Shown: positions 31,801 to 45,000 of the stretch, piece after piece
How the letters are laid out: each line of letters begins with the position of its first letter
Numbering within the stretch: position 1 is the first letter of the stretch
Notes under the pieces: generated by a model
Told to the model about the DNA's origin: nothing
Databases searched by the model: none
What the model saw: the letters and a program-made list of their open reading frames with translations, nothing else
Position numbers and translations under genes: made by a program
Assembly: GCF_027887165.1 (NCBI RefSeq)
Contig: NC_077228.1
Span: forward strand, 211,085,635-211,149,634
Direction of reading: 5' to 3'
DNA length: 64,000 bases
Source of the DNA: Monodelphis domestica
Taxonomy: Eukaryota > Chordata > Mammalia > Didelphimorphia > Didelphidae

Positions 31801-32105
31801 GTGTAATTCGAATTTTGTACCCCAGGACTCCTTTTCCCAGAATCCCACTTTCATCTTCACATTATGTTCTTACATTTTGGAGATAAAGTTTCTGTAACCA
31901 GGCTCTCTCTCTCTCTTCACCAGCTACCATGGCTGGCAAAAATGGCTCTTCACTCAGGTCTTACTTTTGTTCTTTTTATTTCCTCTACTTCAAGTGACTA
32001 TTAATCAATCTTATAAAATATAATACTTGGAGTTATTAAATATTAATTTTAATCCTTAATTTTACTTGAAAATCCTCTAGTATTTCTCTATCAAAGACCT
32101 TGCTA
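31801..32105. other. non-coding, no feature recognised
   Basis: No exon or repeat I can name. Confidence 0.35.
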
Positions 32106-32109
32106 GGAG

Positions 32110-32325
32110 GGTAGGAGTGAGGGTACAGCTGGGTGGCTCAGCAAATTGAGAGCCAGGCCTAGAGACAGGAGGTCCTAGGTTCAAATCTGGCCTCAGATAC
32201 TTCCTAGCTGTGTTGCCCTGGGCAAGTCACTTAACCCCTATTGCCAAGCACTTATTACTCTTCTGCCTTGGAACCAATATACAAGATTGATTCTAAGGTG
32301 GAAAGTAAGGATTTTTTAAAAAAAA
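32110..32325 (+). mobile_element. marsupial CORE-SINE
   Basis: gggtacagctgggtggctca to ggaaagtaaggattttttaa. Complete and little diverged. Confidence 0.92.
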
Positions 32326-32384
32326 AGACCATGCTGCCTCTCAGTTTTAAAATGGATAAATTTTACCATATTAAGGGGTGATCA

Positions 32385-35114
32385 ATATTTTTTCATGTTT
32401 TTTAACCTAAAGGGTTGTGTTTTGCTTTATTTCAAATTTATCATTTATTTATTTTTAAATTTTGAGTTCTAACTTCTCTCTCTCCCTCCTACCCTCCTGA
32501 GAAGGTAAGCAATATATCATTTATACATGTGAAATCATGTAAAACATTTCCATATTAGTCATATCACAAAAAAGCAAAAAAAAAGTGAGAAAATTTTACT
32601 CCAATTTGCTTTCAGAGTTCATCAGTTTACTCTCTGGAAGTGGAGAGCATTTCCCGCATTCCTCCTTTAGAATTGTCTTGGATCATTGTACTGATCAGAG
32701 TAGGCAAGCCCTTCACAGTTCAGCATCATTACATTGCTATTAATTGCACAATGCGCTCTTGGTTCTTCTCACTTTACTTTGTGTCAGTTCATATGGGTCT
32801 TACCATGTTTTTCTGAAACCATCCTACTCATCATTTCTTATAGCATATTAGTACTCCAACATAATCATATGCTGCAATTTGTTCAGTCATTCCCCAATTG
32901 AAGGGCATCCTCTCAATTTTCTATTCTTAGCCATCACAAAAAGAATTGAAATAGATATTTTTATACATAGATCCTTTTCCTTTTTTTCTAAAAAATTTTT
33001 GGGTATAGATTTCGTATTGGTATTGCTGGATCAAATGGTATGCATAGTTTTGTAGCCCTTTGGGCATACTTCCAAATTATTCTCCAGAATGGTTGGATCA
33101 TCAGTTCAACAACTCTACCAACCTCATCCCCTCTGGCGTTTGTCATTTCTGATAGGGGTGAGGTGGTACCTCAGAGTTGTTTTAATTTGTATTTCTCTAA
33201 TCAATAGTGATTTAGAACTTTTTTTCATGTGACTAGAGCTAGCTTTGATTTCTCCTTCTGAAAACTGCCTATTCATATCTTTTGACCATTTAGCAATTGG
33301 GGAATGATATATTTTTATTAAATTGACACAATTCCCTATATATTTGAGAAATGAAGTCTTTATCAGAGAAACTTGCAAAATTTTTTGATATTGCTTCATT
33401 GTCCATAGTACGTTTTAGCAAAACGTAATTTCCCCAATTCTCTCTTTTAATTGTCTGTGTTTGTTTTTGCTTTGTCTGATACCATGATTGCTTCTCCTGC
33501 CATTTTTTTTTTAACTTCATCTGAAGCATAATAGATAGAGCTCCAGCAATTTATTTTAACTCTCTGGGTAACTTTCTGTTTCAAGTGTGTCTCTTGTAAA
33601 CAACATATTATTGGATTCTGGTTTCTATTTCATTTTGCCACCCACTTCCATTTTATGGGTGAGTTCATCTCATTCACATTAATAGTTATGATTTCTATGT
33701 ATTTCCCATCATCCTTTTTTCTTCTGTTTATCCTTCTCTCTCTTTTCATCCTGACCCTACTCAAAAGTCTATTTTGCTTTTTTTTTTCTTTCATCTCTGT
33801 CCTACTCCATATCTCTTCTTCCTTTCCCCTCCTTTTTTCTTATTGGGCAAGATAGATTTCTATACCCAACTGAGTGTACACAGATATTCTTCCCTCTTTG
33901 AACCAATTTCAATGAGACTGGAGTTTAAGTATTGCCTACCACCCCCCTCCCTACTTTCCCTTCCACTATAAAAGCTCTCCCTTGCTTATTTCTTTTATAT
34001 GAGAACATTTTCCCCATCCTTCCTTCACACCCCTTCATTTTTTTAGATCATCCCAACATTATCAACTCATATTCATGCCTTCTGTCTATGCAGACTCCTT
34101 CTACTGCCCTAATAATGATAAAGTTCTTTGGAGTTACGTGTTTCATCTTTTGATACTAGCATATAAATAGCTTAACTTCGAGTCCTTTATGATCATTCTT
34201 TCATATTTACCTTTTTATGCTTCTCTTGAGTCTTCTATTTGAGTGTAAAATTTTCTATTCATCTCTGACCTTTTTATCAGGAACACTTAAAAGTTCCTTA
34301 TTTCTTTAAATATCCATCCCTGCCAACCCCCAACCCCTACTCCCCCCACTGCTAAAGAATCATATTCACTTTTGTTTGGTAGGTCATTCTTTGTTGTAAT
34401 CCTAGTTCTTTTGCCTTCCAGAATATCATATTCCAAGCCTTCCACTTCTTTAATGTGGAAGCCACTAAATCTCTCATGATTCTGACTGTGACTCTACATT
34501 TGAATTGTTTCTTTCTGGCTGCCTATAATATTTTACATTTGACCTGAGGGTTCTGGAAATCTAGCTATAATATTTCTGGGAAGTTTGCATTTTGATATCT
34601 CTTTCAGGAAACGAATAGTGGATTTTTATATCTTTATTTTATCCTCAGGATATAAGATATCAGGACAGTTTTCCTTTATAATTTCTTGAAATGTGATGTC
34701 TAGGCTTTTATTTTCATCTTTGCTATCAGGTAGTCTAATTTTTTTTCTAGTATCCATTCTAAGACAGCAAAGCATTAAGAGCTAGGCAATTGGGTTCAAG
34801 TGACTTGCACACAGGCCAGATTTGAACTCAGGTCCATCTGACTCCAGGCCTGGCAGTCTATCCATTGTGCTACCTGGCTGCCCCTAATAATTCTTAAACT
34901 CTCTCTCCTCAACCTATTTTCCATATAGGTTATGTTGCCAATGAAATATTTCACTTTTCCCCATTCTTCAGACTTTGTTTCATTGTTTCTTCAAGCCTCC
35001 TGAAGTCATTAGCTTCCACTTGCCCAATTCAAATTTTTAACGATTGTTTTCTTCAACAAATTTGTGTACCTCTTTTTACATTTAGTCTATTTTGCTTTTT
35101 AAAAAATTCTTTTC
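32385..35114 (-). mobile_element. old L1 (minus), 3' to mid ORF1 part, split by the L1 chimera
   Basis: From the left: L1 3' UTR (32430-33200), the ORF2 end, then a jump near 33480-33600 straight to the ORF2 start (ccattttatgggtgagttca, complement of the endonuclease N terminus), so most of ORF2 is deleted. Then inter-ORF spacer (33700-34340) and ORF1 (34340-35114). It continues at 46105 after the 11 kb insertion. A SINE fragment sits at 34741-34885. Confidence 0.85.
34741..34885 (-). mobile_element. CORE-SINE fragment inside the minus L1
   Basis: ctagtatccattctaagaca, gggttcaagtgacttgcaca, cagatttgaactcaggtcca, gtgctacctggctgccccta. Part of the CORE is deleted. Confidence 0.85.
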
Positions 35115-35874
35115 GGACTTCCGGGTAAGCATGGCTGCAGAGTAGACGTGGCTGGCTTCCTCTCCTCAGACCCAATGACACAGATGATCTCAAAAGACCT
35201 CCCCCAAAACAAAAACAACCATCCTCATAAGAACGGAGAGACCCCACACTAAGGCACAGCACTGAAGGTAGGAGGGACTCCGGTATTTCCACAATATAAG
35301 GGAACGAAGAGCTGACCCACCCTCCCCCCATCCACTGTGCCTATGGAGCTAGAGTTTAAGTCAGCACTGGCCAGAATCAACAAGTGAGGGAGGAGCACCC
35401 CAGGACTGAACAATGGGCAGCCCCAGGTCTGGGGACCTGAGTAAGACCACCAAGGACACCCCCCCCCCCCCGTGAGTAGTAAAACCCGAAACTCCAGCAG
35501 GCGGGCAAAGGGAACTCAGATCGCGGGCGGCCAGAACTAGAGTGCTATAATCAACGAGTGAGTGAAGGGATCCCCTGAAGTGAGCAAGGGGCACCCACAG
35601 GTCTTGGGAGTTAACTAAAAACACCAAAGATCCACACCTGAGAGCAGTAACACCTGAAATGCCTGCAGGCAGGGGAGGGAAGACCCTGGGCTTCCCTGGG
35701 AAGATAGTGCAGCTGCAGAGAGTGGACAATTTGCCTGAGGCTAAAGCCTTGAGCATTAAACCCTTACACAGAGAGCCAGCCCTCCTCAGTCAGATTTCTG
35801 ACTGGAAAGGGTAGCAAAAAAAACATAGAGATGGTAAACAGTGCACAGGAATGTAGCAGTCAACACCTATCTAT
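35115..35874 (+). promoter_or_regulatory. 5' UTR of the first L1 of the chimera
   Basis: Begins ggacttccgggtaagcatgg and is GC-richer than the body, with several short GC-rich subrepeats (agcactgg, cagcccc, aaaacacc words) typical of an internal L1 promoter. It abuts the target duplication, so the 5' end is full length. A C-run lies at 35460. Confidence 0.7.
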
Positions 35875-36575
35875 GGTCAAGGGAAATAGTTAAAATGTAA
35901 AGATTGTCTTAGGAGAGCGCATGCTCAGTCCTGCACATGGCAAGTAAAGCTTTTGACCCTTGATCCCAGTGTCCATCAGGTTTAGGTGCGAAATCAGGTT
36001 TCTTTGTGCTCACCTGGCTGAGACAAACCTCGCCCCTACAGTGTCGTAATTTACAATTGATCCAATGGCAATCCACTATGTATTCATCCATATGTATTGT
36101 GCACATTTGCATCTCAATGAGAATAAATAGGAGCATCCACAGAAAGCCACAGAAAGCTTGCCTCATCACCTCTCACCTGTCTCTGTCTTTCCTGGAGCTT
36201 AGCCTCTGGCCAAGCTCATCTTTAACTTCCTCTCTCTATCTCTCTTTCTCTAAAGACCTTTCCTTATTATCCTCCTAATCTCAAGCCGGAGTGGTCTGGG
36301 TTTAGAGTATCTACTCTAAAGGACTGGGTTTTCCTCTCAGCTAATCTCTATACTCCTGGTAACTGCGTGTTGTTAATTTAAAGCTACTTAATGGTCTCAT
36401 GTCCTCGTGAGAGTTATGTAGCTGGGCTTGTTCTGTGGAGCTCAATTGTTAAATATTACGTGTGTGTCTGCCTGCTTCTTATCCATCTCCTTGGCTCCAG
36501 TCCTTCCCCCAAGGTCAACCTTCTATTTTTCCTTTCGTAGGAGGGCTGTCGGCCAGCCCCCCACTATAAGGAACA
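35875..36575 (+). mobile_element. solo LTR-like sequence in the L1 5' UTR
   Basis: About 0.7 kb foreign to L1 between gtcaagggaaatagttaaaa and ggccagccccccactataag. It has LTR-like parts (an aataaa at 36123, a CT-rich segment, agctgggcttgttctgtgg). No retroviral genes. Borders are approximate and no clear duplication is found. A fossil. Confidence 0.45.
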
Positions 36576-36612
36576 ACAGCCTCCAAAAACCAAGAAAAGC
36601 AAGAAGAAGGGG

Positions 36613-37553
36613 GTGACTTTGGACACATTTTATGGAGCAAAAATACAAAATACAGAGGAAATAGAAGAGGAAACACAAACAAATGCTCCAAAACCTTCCA
36701 AAAGAAATGGAAATTCTTCACAAGCTCTTGAGGAATTTAAATTGGAAATTATCAAAAAGATGGAAGCTTTCTGGCAGGAAAAATGGGAAATAATGAAAAA
36801 GGAACTCAGCAATCTGAGGGACCAAAATGTGCAAATGGACAAACAGCTCGAAGCCTCAAAAAACAGGTCAGAACAAACTGAAAAGGAAAACCAGTCTTTA
36901 AAGGTCAGAATCAAGCAACTGGAAGACAATGATCTTAGAAAAGAGCAAGAATTAATAAAGCAAAGTCAAAAGACTAAGGAATTAGAAGATAACATAAAAT
37001 ATCTCACTGACAAGGTGACAGACCTGGAAAACAGAGCAAGGAGAGACAATTTGAGAATCATTGGCCTACCAGAAAAGCCAGGAATAAACAGTAATCTTGA
37101 CATTATAATACAAGATATCATCAAAGAAAACTGCTTGGAGATTCTAGAACAAGGGGGCAATATAGGCATTGAAAGAGTTCACAGCACACCCTCTACACTA
37201 AATCCCCAAAACACAACTCCCAGAAATGTAATTGCCAAATTCCAAAGCTTCCAAGCAAAAGAAAAACTCTTACAAGAAGCCAGAAAAGACAATTTAGATA
37301 TAAAGGAATACCAATCAGAGTCACAGAGGACCTAGCAATTTCCACTCTGAATGACCGTAAGGCCTGGAACGTGATATTTAGAAAGGCAAGAGAGCTGGGT
37401 CTTCAACCAAGAATCAGCTATCCATCAAAACTGACTACATACTTCCAGGGGAAAGTATGGGCATTCAACAAAATACAAGATTTCCAAGTATTCATAAAGA
37501 AAAGATCAGAACTCTGTGGAAAGTTTGACATCCAAAGAGCAAGAGAAACATGA
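36613..37553 (+). pseudogene. L1 ORF1 of the first L1
   Basis: ORF1p, the L1 RNA-binding trimer protein. A frame of 240 codons (36613-37335) has a coiled coil (KEKNQ/EQTEKENQSLKVRIKQ, roughly residues 60 to 135) and the RRM block RRDNLRIIGLPEKPGINSNL followed by the C-terminal domain with TPRNVIAKFQSFQAKEKLLQ. A frame change near 37310 moves the end into another frame (37371-37553: MIFRKARELGLQPRISYPSK ... FIKKRSELCGKFDIQ). Confidence 0.85.
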
Positions 37554-38234
37554 AAAAGTAAATATGAAGGAAAGGGAAAAGGAGAAAAATGTTATCTTTT
37601 TCTTTTATTCAAACTCTCTTCTATAAGAACTACATTTATATCAAATTATATATATTAATGTGTGGGGAAAATGTAATGTGTAACTCTCAAAAATTGTACA
37701 CATCATTAGAGTAGTAAGAAGAATCATGCATAGGGAAAGTTTGGGGCATTAAGATGACATGTATAAAGGGGGAGGGAAAGAAAGAAAAAGGGAGGTGGGG
37801 GAATCATCAATGGTACTAAGATATACTCCAAGAAATAGAAAGGAAAAAAACTAAATAGAATAATTTTTCTCACACAAAGATACACATGGGAAGGGGAGGG
37901 GAAGAATTCTCCTATAAAAAGAAGAGGAAGAGAGTTTTTACTTAAACCTTGCTCTCAGTGAAATCAACTCTGAGAGGGAAGAGCATCTAGATCCATTGGG
38001 ATTTTGAATTTTATCTTATCCAACAGGGTAAGGGAGAAGGGAAAACCGGGGGGGGGGGGGAGGGAACACAAAAAAGGAGGGAAGGAGAGGAGGGAGGGGA
38101 AGGGAACAAAAAGGGAGGGGCTAGAAAGGGAAGTATATCAAGGGAGGGGACTAGGGGGACAGATTTAAAGTAAATCACTGGTTTAAAAGGTTAAAGCTAA
38201 AGAAGAAAGGTCAGAATTAGGGGAGGATATCAAA

Positions 38235-39402
38235 ATGCCAGGGAATCCACAAGTGACAATCATAACTTTGAATGTGAATGGGATGAACTCACCCATAAAA
38301 TGTAGACAAATAGCAGAATGGATTAGAATCCCAAACCCTACCATATGTTGTCTTCAAGAAACACACATGAGGTGGGTAGATACTCACAAGGTCAGAATTA
38401 AAGGATGGAGTAAGACCTTTTGGACCTCAACTGATAGAAAGAAGGCAGGAGTTGCAATCATGATATCTGACAAAGCCAAAGCAAAAATAGATCAGATCAA
38501 AATAGATAGGGGAGGTAAATATATTTTGTTAAAAGGGACTACAGACAATGAGGAAATATCACTAATCAACATGTATGCACCAAATGGTATAGCACCCACA
38601 TTTCTAATGGAGAAACTAGGAGAATTGAAGGAGGAAATAAGACAGTAAAACAATATTAGTGGGAGATCTGAACCAACCACTATCAAATTTAGATAAATCA
38701 AATAAAAAAATAAATAAGAAAGAGGTAAAAGGAGTGAATGAAATCTTAGAAAAATTAGAGTTAATAGACATATGGAGAAAAATAAATAGGGACAAAAAGG
38801 AATACACCTTCTTTTCAGCACCACATGGCACATTCACAAAGATTGACCATACACTAGGTCACAGAAACATGGCATACAAATGCAGAAAAGCATAAATAAT
38901 AAATGCAACCTTTTCAGATCATAAGGCAATAAAAATAATGATCAATAAGGGTACATGGAGAGCCAAATAAAAAATTAAATGGAAATTAAATAATATGATA
39001 CTCCAAAATTGGTTAGTTAGAGAACAAATCATAGAAACAATTAATAATTTCATTGAAGAAAATGACAATGGTGAGACTTCCTTTCAAACCTTATGGGATG
39101 CAGCCAAAGCAGTACTCAGAGGAAAATTCATATCCCTGAGTGCATATATTAACAAATTAGGGAAGGCAGAGATCAATGAATTGGAAATGCAAATAAAAAA
39201 ACTTGAAAGTGAACAAATTAAAAACTTCCAGAAGAAAACCAAACTAGAGATCCTAAAAACTAAGGGAGAAATTAATAAAATCGAAAATGATAGAACTATT
39301 GAACTAATAAATAAAACTAGAAGCTGGTACTTTAAGAAAACAGACAAAATAGACAAAGTACTGGTCAATCTAATTTTAAAAAGTAATGAAGAAAAGCAAA
39401 TT
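38235..39402 (+). pseudogene. L1 ORF2 of the first L1, endonuclease part only
   Basis: Begins MPGNPQVTIITLNVNGMNS. Apurinic-type endonuclease residues visible: the N of LNVNG, QETH, the VGDLN-type block at 38655 and the IDHTLGH block. A stop at 38646-38648 with a frame change, and another stop near 38893, break it. It ends in ...KTRSWYFKKTDKIDKVLVNL at the junction with the second L1, so the reverse transcriptase is absent. Confidence 0.85.
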
Positions 39403-40102
39403 GGGAGTCAAGATGGTGGCCTAGAAGGAGCAGAAGTTCAGACCTCCGAATACACTTCCTAACCGATCATAAACTGAAGGCTCCCAGAGGTCTGAAAAAC
39501 AAACTTAACAACAAGACAGAGCCAACGAACCCTCCTACTGGACTTAGTACAAAAGGTATGCCCCCCCAAAAAGCCGGAATCCAAGAACACTCAGGTTTAA
39601 GGGGAAGACAGAAGGAAGCTCCCAGGACCCATTCCCCCCTCCCACCCAGACTGCTGAGACTCCCAGACCCCAGCAGCAGCGGGAACTTCTGGGCAGGCAA
39701 AGGTGCTGGTCTGGAGGGCATACACTGCAACCAGGGCTGTGATAAGTTCAGAGTCTCCAATACAGATGGTGGGGAAGGAGCTAGAGAGGGAGCATAGACC
39801 TGGAAGCCTGGCCAGAGCTGTGGATATCCTCCATATTTGATCCAGCCTTTCAGGAAGTTTTGGACTCAGCATACCCAGCCCAACTAAGCTGAACTTAATT
39901 CCATCAAAAGTCTCCAGAACTCAGTGAAGCTCAGGTTTCACACTCATCCTCACTAACTGCTGGACTTTAATTCAATCAAAAGCCTCCAGAGGACAGGGAA
40001 GCTCAAACCCCAACAAACCTCCACCAGAGACTACACCAAGAGATCTCCTGTTAAAACTCCAAGAGGGGAGACTAACAGAAGCCCCCAAACCAAAAAAAAA
40101 AA
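39403..40102 (+). promoter_or_regulatory. 5' UTR of the second L1 of the chimera
   Basis: Starts gggagtcaagatggtggcct, a different 5' UTR type from the first L1, followed by ctcccagaggtctgaaaaac and aaagcctccagaggacaggg repeats (two similar ccatcaaaag..ctccagaac and caatcaaaag..ctccagagg blocks at 39900 and 39970). Full length at its 5' end. Confidence 0.75.
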
Positions 40103-41167
40103 ATGAGAGGAGCAAGAGCACAGACAAATACGGGGAGTAAAGAAGGGGTGAATTTGAGCAAACAACAGAAAAAGAAGAAAAAAACTACAATAGACAGCTT
40201 CTACTCAGCAAATGGAACAGAGGGGGAGAGATCAGCAAACGATAAATCAGAAATCCCAGCGAATTTGATACGGGCTGTGGAAGAACTCAAAGCACAATTA
40301 AGAGAGGCTAAAGACAATTGGGAAAAGAAATTAAAAATTAAGATAAGTCATCTGGAAACAGAGGCACTTGAACTAAAACGAGAAAATAGTGTCTTGAAAG
40401 CCAAAATCAACCAGCTGGAAAATGAGGCAAAGAAGATGAAAGATGAAGTGAAGAAGATGAAAGATGAGAAAAAAGAGATGAAAGACAAGGTAAAGAGGAT
40501 GAAAGATGACCTCCAAAGAAAATCAGACCAGAAGGAGAGGGATGACCAAAATGCCAGGGATGAAATTCAGTCTTTAAGAACCAGAATACAACAACTGGAA
40601 TTAAGTGACATCACAAGGCAGCAGGACACTATGAAACAAAATGAAAAGAATGAAAAAATTGAGGAAAATATGAAGCATCTCATTCACAAAACAGACAATT
40701 TAGAAAATCATTCGAGAAGAGACAGTTTAAGAATCATAGGTCTACCAGAAGACCATGACAAAAGAAAAAGGCTGGACATAATACTACAGGAAATCATTCA
40801 GGAAAACTGTCTTGATATCCTAGAACAAGAGGGGAAAGTGGAGATTGAAAGAATCCACAAATCACCTCCTATATTTAATCCCCAACTGACAACACCCAGG
40901 AATGTTATAGCCAAACTCAAAAACTATCAGACCAAAGAAAAGATATTACAAGCTGCCAAGAAGAAACCATTCAGATACCACGGAAACACAGTAAGGATAA
41001 CTCAGGATCTGGCTGCATCCACACTAAAGGACCGAAAGGCATGGAATATGATATTCCGGAAAGCAAGGGAACTAGGTCTACAACCAAGAATAAAATACCC
41101 ATCAAAACTGACTATATTCTTACAGGGGAAAGTATGGTCATTCAACACAATAGAAGAATTCCAATAG
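40103..41167 (+). pseudogene. L1 ORF1 of the second L1, almost intact
   Basis: A 354-codon frame. Long lysine/glutamate coiled coil with heptad-like repeats (KKMKDEVKKMKDEKKEMKDK near residues 110 to 130), the RRM with SRRDSLRIIGLPEDHDKRK (about 205 to 222), then TPRNVIAKLKNYQTKEKILQ, AWNMIFRKARELGLQPRIKY and KVWSFNTIEEFQ. A 14-bp tandem duplication, aatagaagaattcc at 41149-41162 and 41163-41176, shifts the frame and stops it; the lost tail (EEFQAFIRKRPDLNRKFDVQ) continues in another frame. Confidence 0.9.
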
Positions 41168-41502
41168 AAGAATTCCAAGCATTCATAAGGAAAAGACCAG
41201 ACCTGAACAGAAAATTTGATGTTCAAGCACAGAACTCAAGAGAATCACCAAAAGGTAATTAAAAAATAGGGGAAAAAGAAAAACAAAACAAAATAACAAC
41301 AACAAAAAATTTTTAAGAGCCTCAATAAGTTAAAATATGTATCCCCATAAGAAAATATGTCATTGGTAACACTTTAAAACGATTGCTATCACCTGGGCAG
41401 CTAGAAGAATTACACTTAGAGGGAACAGTGACAAACTGTATAGGATGAAAGGACAAGACATAAATAGGTATATAGATATATGCATGCATAAATACATATA
41501 CA

Positions 41503-41510
<8 letters not shown>

Positions 41511-41574
<64 letters not shown>
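41511..41574. repeat. (TA)n microsatellite
   Basis: 32 pure TA units in the spacer between ORF1 and ORF2 of the second L1, preceded by tgcatgcata and (tg)n. It is fully self-complementary and may be polymorphic. Confidence 0.99.
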
Positions 41575-41576
<2 letters not shown>

Positions 41577-42040
41577 ACCAGAACTAAAAAAAAAGAGGCT
41601 AATACTAAAAGAAATGGGAAAAGAAACAAATAGGGGTAAATTGATATGTCACAAAGTATCTCATGGCGGGAGGGGGGAGAACATTGATACACTGGAAGGG
41701 TAAAGAGGTTGGAGATAGGAAATACTCAACTCTTACATGCTTTGAAATTGACCCAAAGAGGGAAGAACAATCCAATCCATTGGGGCAGAGAATAGATTTG
41801 CACCAATTGGGGAGTAGAAGGGTAAAAAACAGACTGGTGGGGAGGGAAGCAGTACAAGGGAAGGAGAGGGTGGGGGGGGATTTAAAAAAGACTACAGGGG
41901 AAAAGGGGGGGATAAGAAGTGAGGGGGGTAGAAAGGGAAGTAAAATAAGGGTGGGAACTAGTGGGATTGATTAAAAACAAACACTGGTGTAGAAGGAAAT
42001 AGTGAAAGAAGAAAAGGCAGGACCAGGAGTAGAAATCAAA

Positions 42041-45000
42041 ATGCTGGGAAATACACAGCTAGTAATCATAACTCTGAATGTGAATGGAATGAACTCATCC
42101 ATAAAACACAAGCAAATAGCAGAGTGGATTAGAATCCAAAACCCTACCATATGCTGTCTGCAGGAAACACACATGAGGAAGGTAGATACGCATAGGGTGA
42201 AAGTAAGAGGATGGAGCCAAATCTATTGGGCATCAACTGATAAAAAGAAGGCAGGAGTCGCAATCATGATATCTGACAAAGCCAAAGTAAAAATAAATCT
42301 AGTTAAAAGAGATAGGGAAGGTAACTACATCCTGATAAAAGACAGTATAGACAATGAGGAAATATCTGTACTCAACATGTATGCACCAAATGGCAGAGCA
42401 TCCAAATTTCTAAAGGAGAAACTAGAGGAGCTCAAGGATAAAATCGACAGAAAAACTGTACTAGTGGGAGATATGAACCTTCCTCTATCCAAACTAAATA
42501 AATCAAACCAAAAAATAAATAAGAAAGAGGTGAGAGAAGCAAATGAAATCTTAGAAAAATTAGAGTTAGTAGACATGTGGAGAAAAATAAATAGGGACAA
42601 AAAGGAATGCACCTTCTTTTCAGCAGCACATGGTACATTCACAAAAATTGACCATGTATTAGGCCACAAAAACATTGCAAACAAGTTCAAAAGGGCAGAA
42701 ATAATAACTGCAACCTTCTCAGACCACAATGCAATGAAAATAATAATTAGTAAGGGTACATGGAGAGATAAATCAAAAATTAATTGAAAATTAAACAATA
42801 TGATTCTCCAAAACTGGCTAGTTAAAGAACAAATCATAGAAACAATCAATAACTTCATTGAAGAAAACGACAATGGAGAGACATCCTTTCAAAACCTATG
42901 GGATGTAGCCAAAGCAGTACTCAGGGGGAAATTTATATCCTTGAGTTCATATATAAACAAAGAAGGGCAGAGGTCAATGAATTGGGCATGCAAATGAAAA
43001 AACTAGAAAGTGAATAAATTAAAAATCTTCAGGTGAAGACTAAATTAGAGATCCTAAAAATCAAAGGAGAAATCAATAAAATTGAAAGTTAAAGAACTAT
43101 TGATTTTATAAATAAGACTAGAAGCTGGTATTTTGAAAAAACAAATAAAATAGACAAAGTACTAGTCAGTCTAATTAAAAAAAGGAAAGAAAAAACCAAA
43201 TTGACAGTATCCAAGATGAAAAGGGAGACCCCACCTCTAATGAAGAGGAAATTAAGGCAATCATTAAAAACTATTATGCCCAATTATATGGCAAAAATAT
43301 GGCAATCTAGGTGATATGGATGAATACTTACAAAAATATAAATTGCCTAGTCTAAAAAAGGAAGAAATGAATTACCTAAACAACCCCATATCAGAAAAAG
43401 AAATTGAACAAGCCATCAAAGAACTCCCTAAGAAAAAAATCCCCAGGTCCAGATGGATTCACAAATGAATTCTATCAAACATTCAAAGAACAACTAATGC
43501 CAATATTATACAAACTATTTGACAGAATAAGCCAAGAAGGGGTTCTACCAAATTCTTTTTACGACACAAACATGGTACTGATCCCAAAGCCAGGCAGATT
43601 AAAAACAGAGAAAGAAAACTATAGACCAATCTCCCTAATGAATATAGACGCAAAAATCTTAAATAGGATACTAGCAAAAAGACTCCAGCAAGTCATCACA
43701 AGGGTTATTCACTATGATCAGATAGGGTTCATACCAGGAATGAAAGGATGGTTCAATATTAGGAAAACCATCCACATAATTGACCACATTAAAAAGCAAA
43801 CTGACAAAAATCACATGATTGTCTCAATAGATGCAGAAAAAACCTTTGATAAAATGTAACACCCATTCCTATTAAAAACACTAGAAAGTATAGGAATAGA
43901 AGGGCCTTTCCTAAAAATAATAAACAGCATATATCTAAAACCATCAGCAAACATCATCTGCAATGTGGATAAACTTGAAGCCTTCCCAATAAGATCAAGA
44001 GTAAAACAAGGATGCCCATTATCACCTTTACTATTTAATATTGTACTAGAAACACTAGCAGTAGCAATTAGAGAAGAAAAAGAAATTGAAGGTATTAAAA
44101 TTGGCAGTGAGGAGACCAAGCTGTCACTCTTTGTGGAGGATATGATGATTTACTTAAAGAATCCTAGAGAATCAACCAAAAAGCTAGTCAAAATAATCAA
44201 CAACTTTAGCAAAGTTGCATGAGTCATCAACATTTCTGTATATCTCCAACCCAGTTCAGCAGCAAGAATTAGAAAGAGAAATTACATTTAAAGTCACCCG
44301 AGACAATATAAAATACTTAGGAATCTATCTGCCAAGACAAACACAGGAACTATATGAACACAACTATAAAACACTCTCCATACAATTAAAACTAGGTCTA
44401 AACAATTGGAAAAACATTGATTGCTCGTGGGTGGGACAAGCTAACATAATAAAAATGACCATCCTACCCAAACTTATCTATCTATTTAGCACCATACCTA
44501 TTGAACTTCCAAAAAACTTTTTTAATGATTTAGAGAAAACCATAACAGAATTCATTTGGAAGAACAAAGGATCAAGGATCCAGGGAAATAATGAAAAAAA
44601 TACAAAGGAAGGTGGCCTTGCAGTCCCAGATCTCAAACTATATTACAAAGCAGTGGTCATCAAAACAATTTGGTACTGGCTAAGAGATAGAAAGGAGGAT
44701 CAATGGAATAGACTTGGCGTAAATGTCCTCAGCAAGACAGTCTATGACAAACCCAAAGACTCCAGCTTTTGGGACAAAAATTCACTATTTGATAAAAACT
44801 GCTGGGAAAATTGGAAGATAGTGTGGGAGAGATTAGGTTTGGATCAACACCTCACACTCTACACCAAGATAAACTCAGAATGGGTGAATGACTTGAACAT
44901 AAAGAAGGAAACTATAAGCAATTTAGGTGAACACAGAATAGTATACATGTTAGACCTGTGGGAAGGGAAAGACTTTAAAACCAAGCAAGACATTGAAAGA

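Noticed and set aside
35053-35756. Minus frames of 92 and 131 codons
   Set aside because: Antisense of the L1 5' UTR; no similarity to host proteins.
41360-41703. Frames of alternating Tyr/Ile
   Set aside because: Translation of the (TA)n microsatellite.
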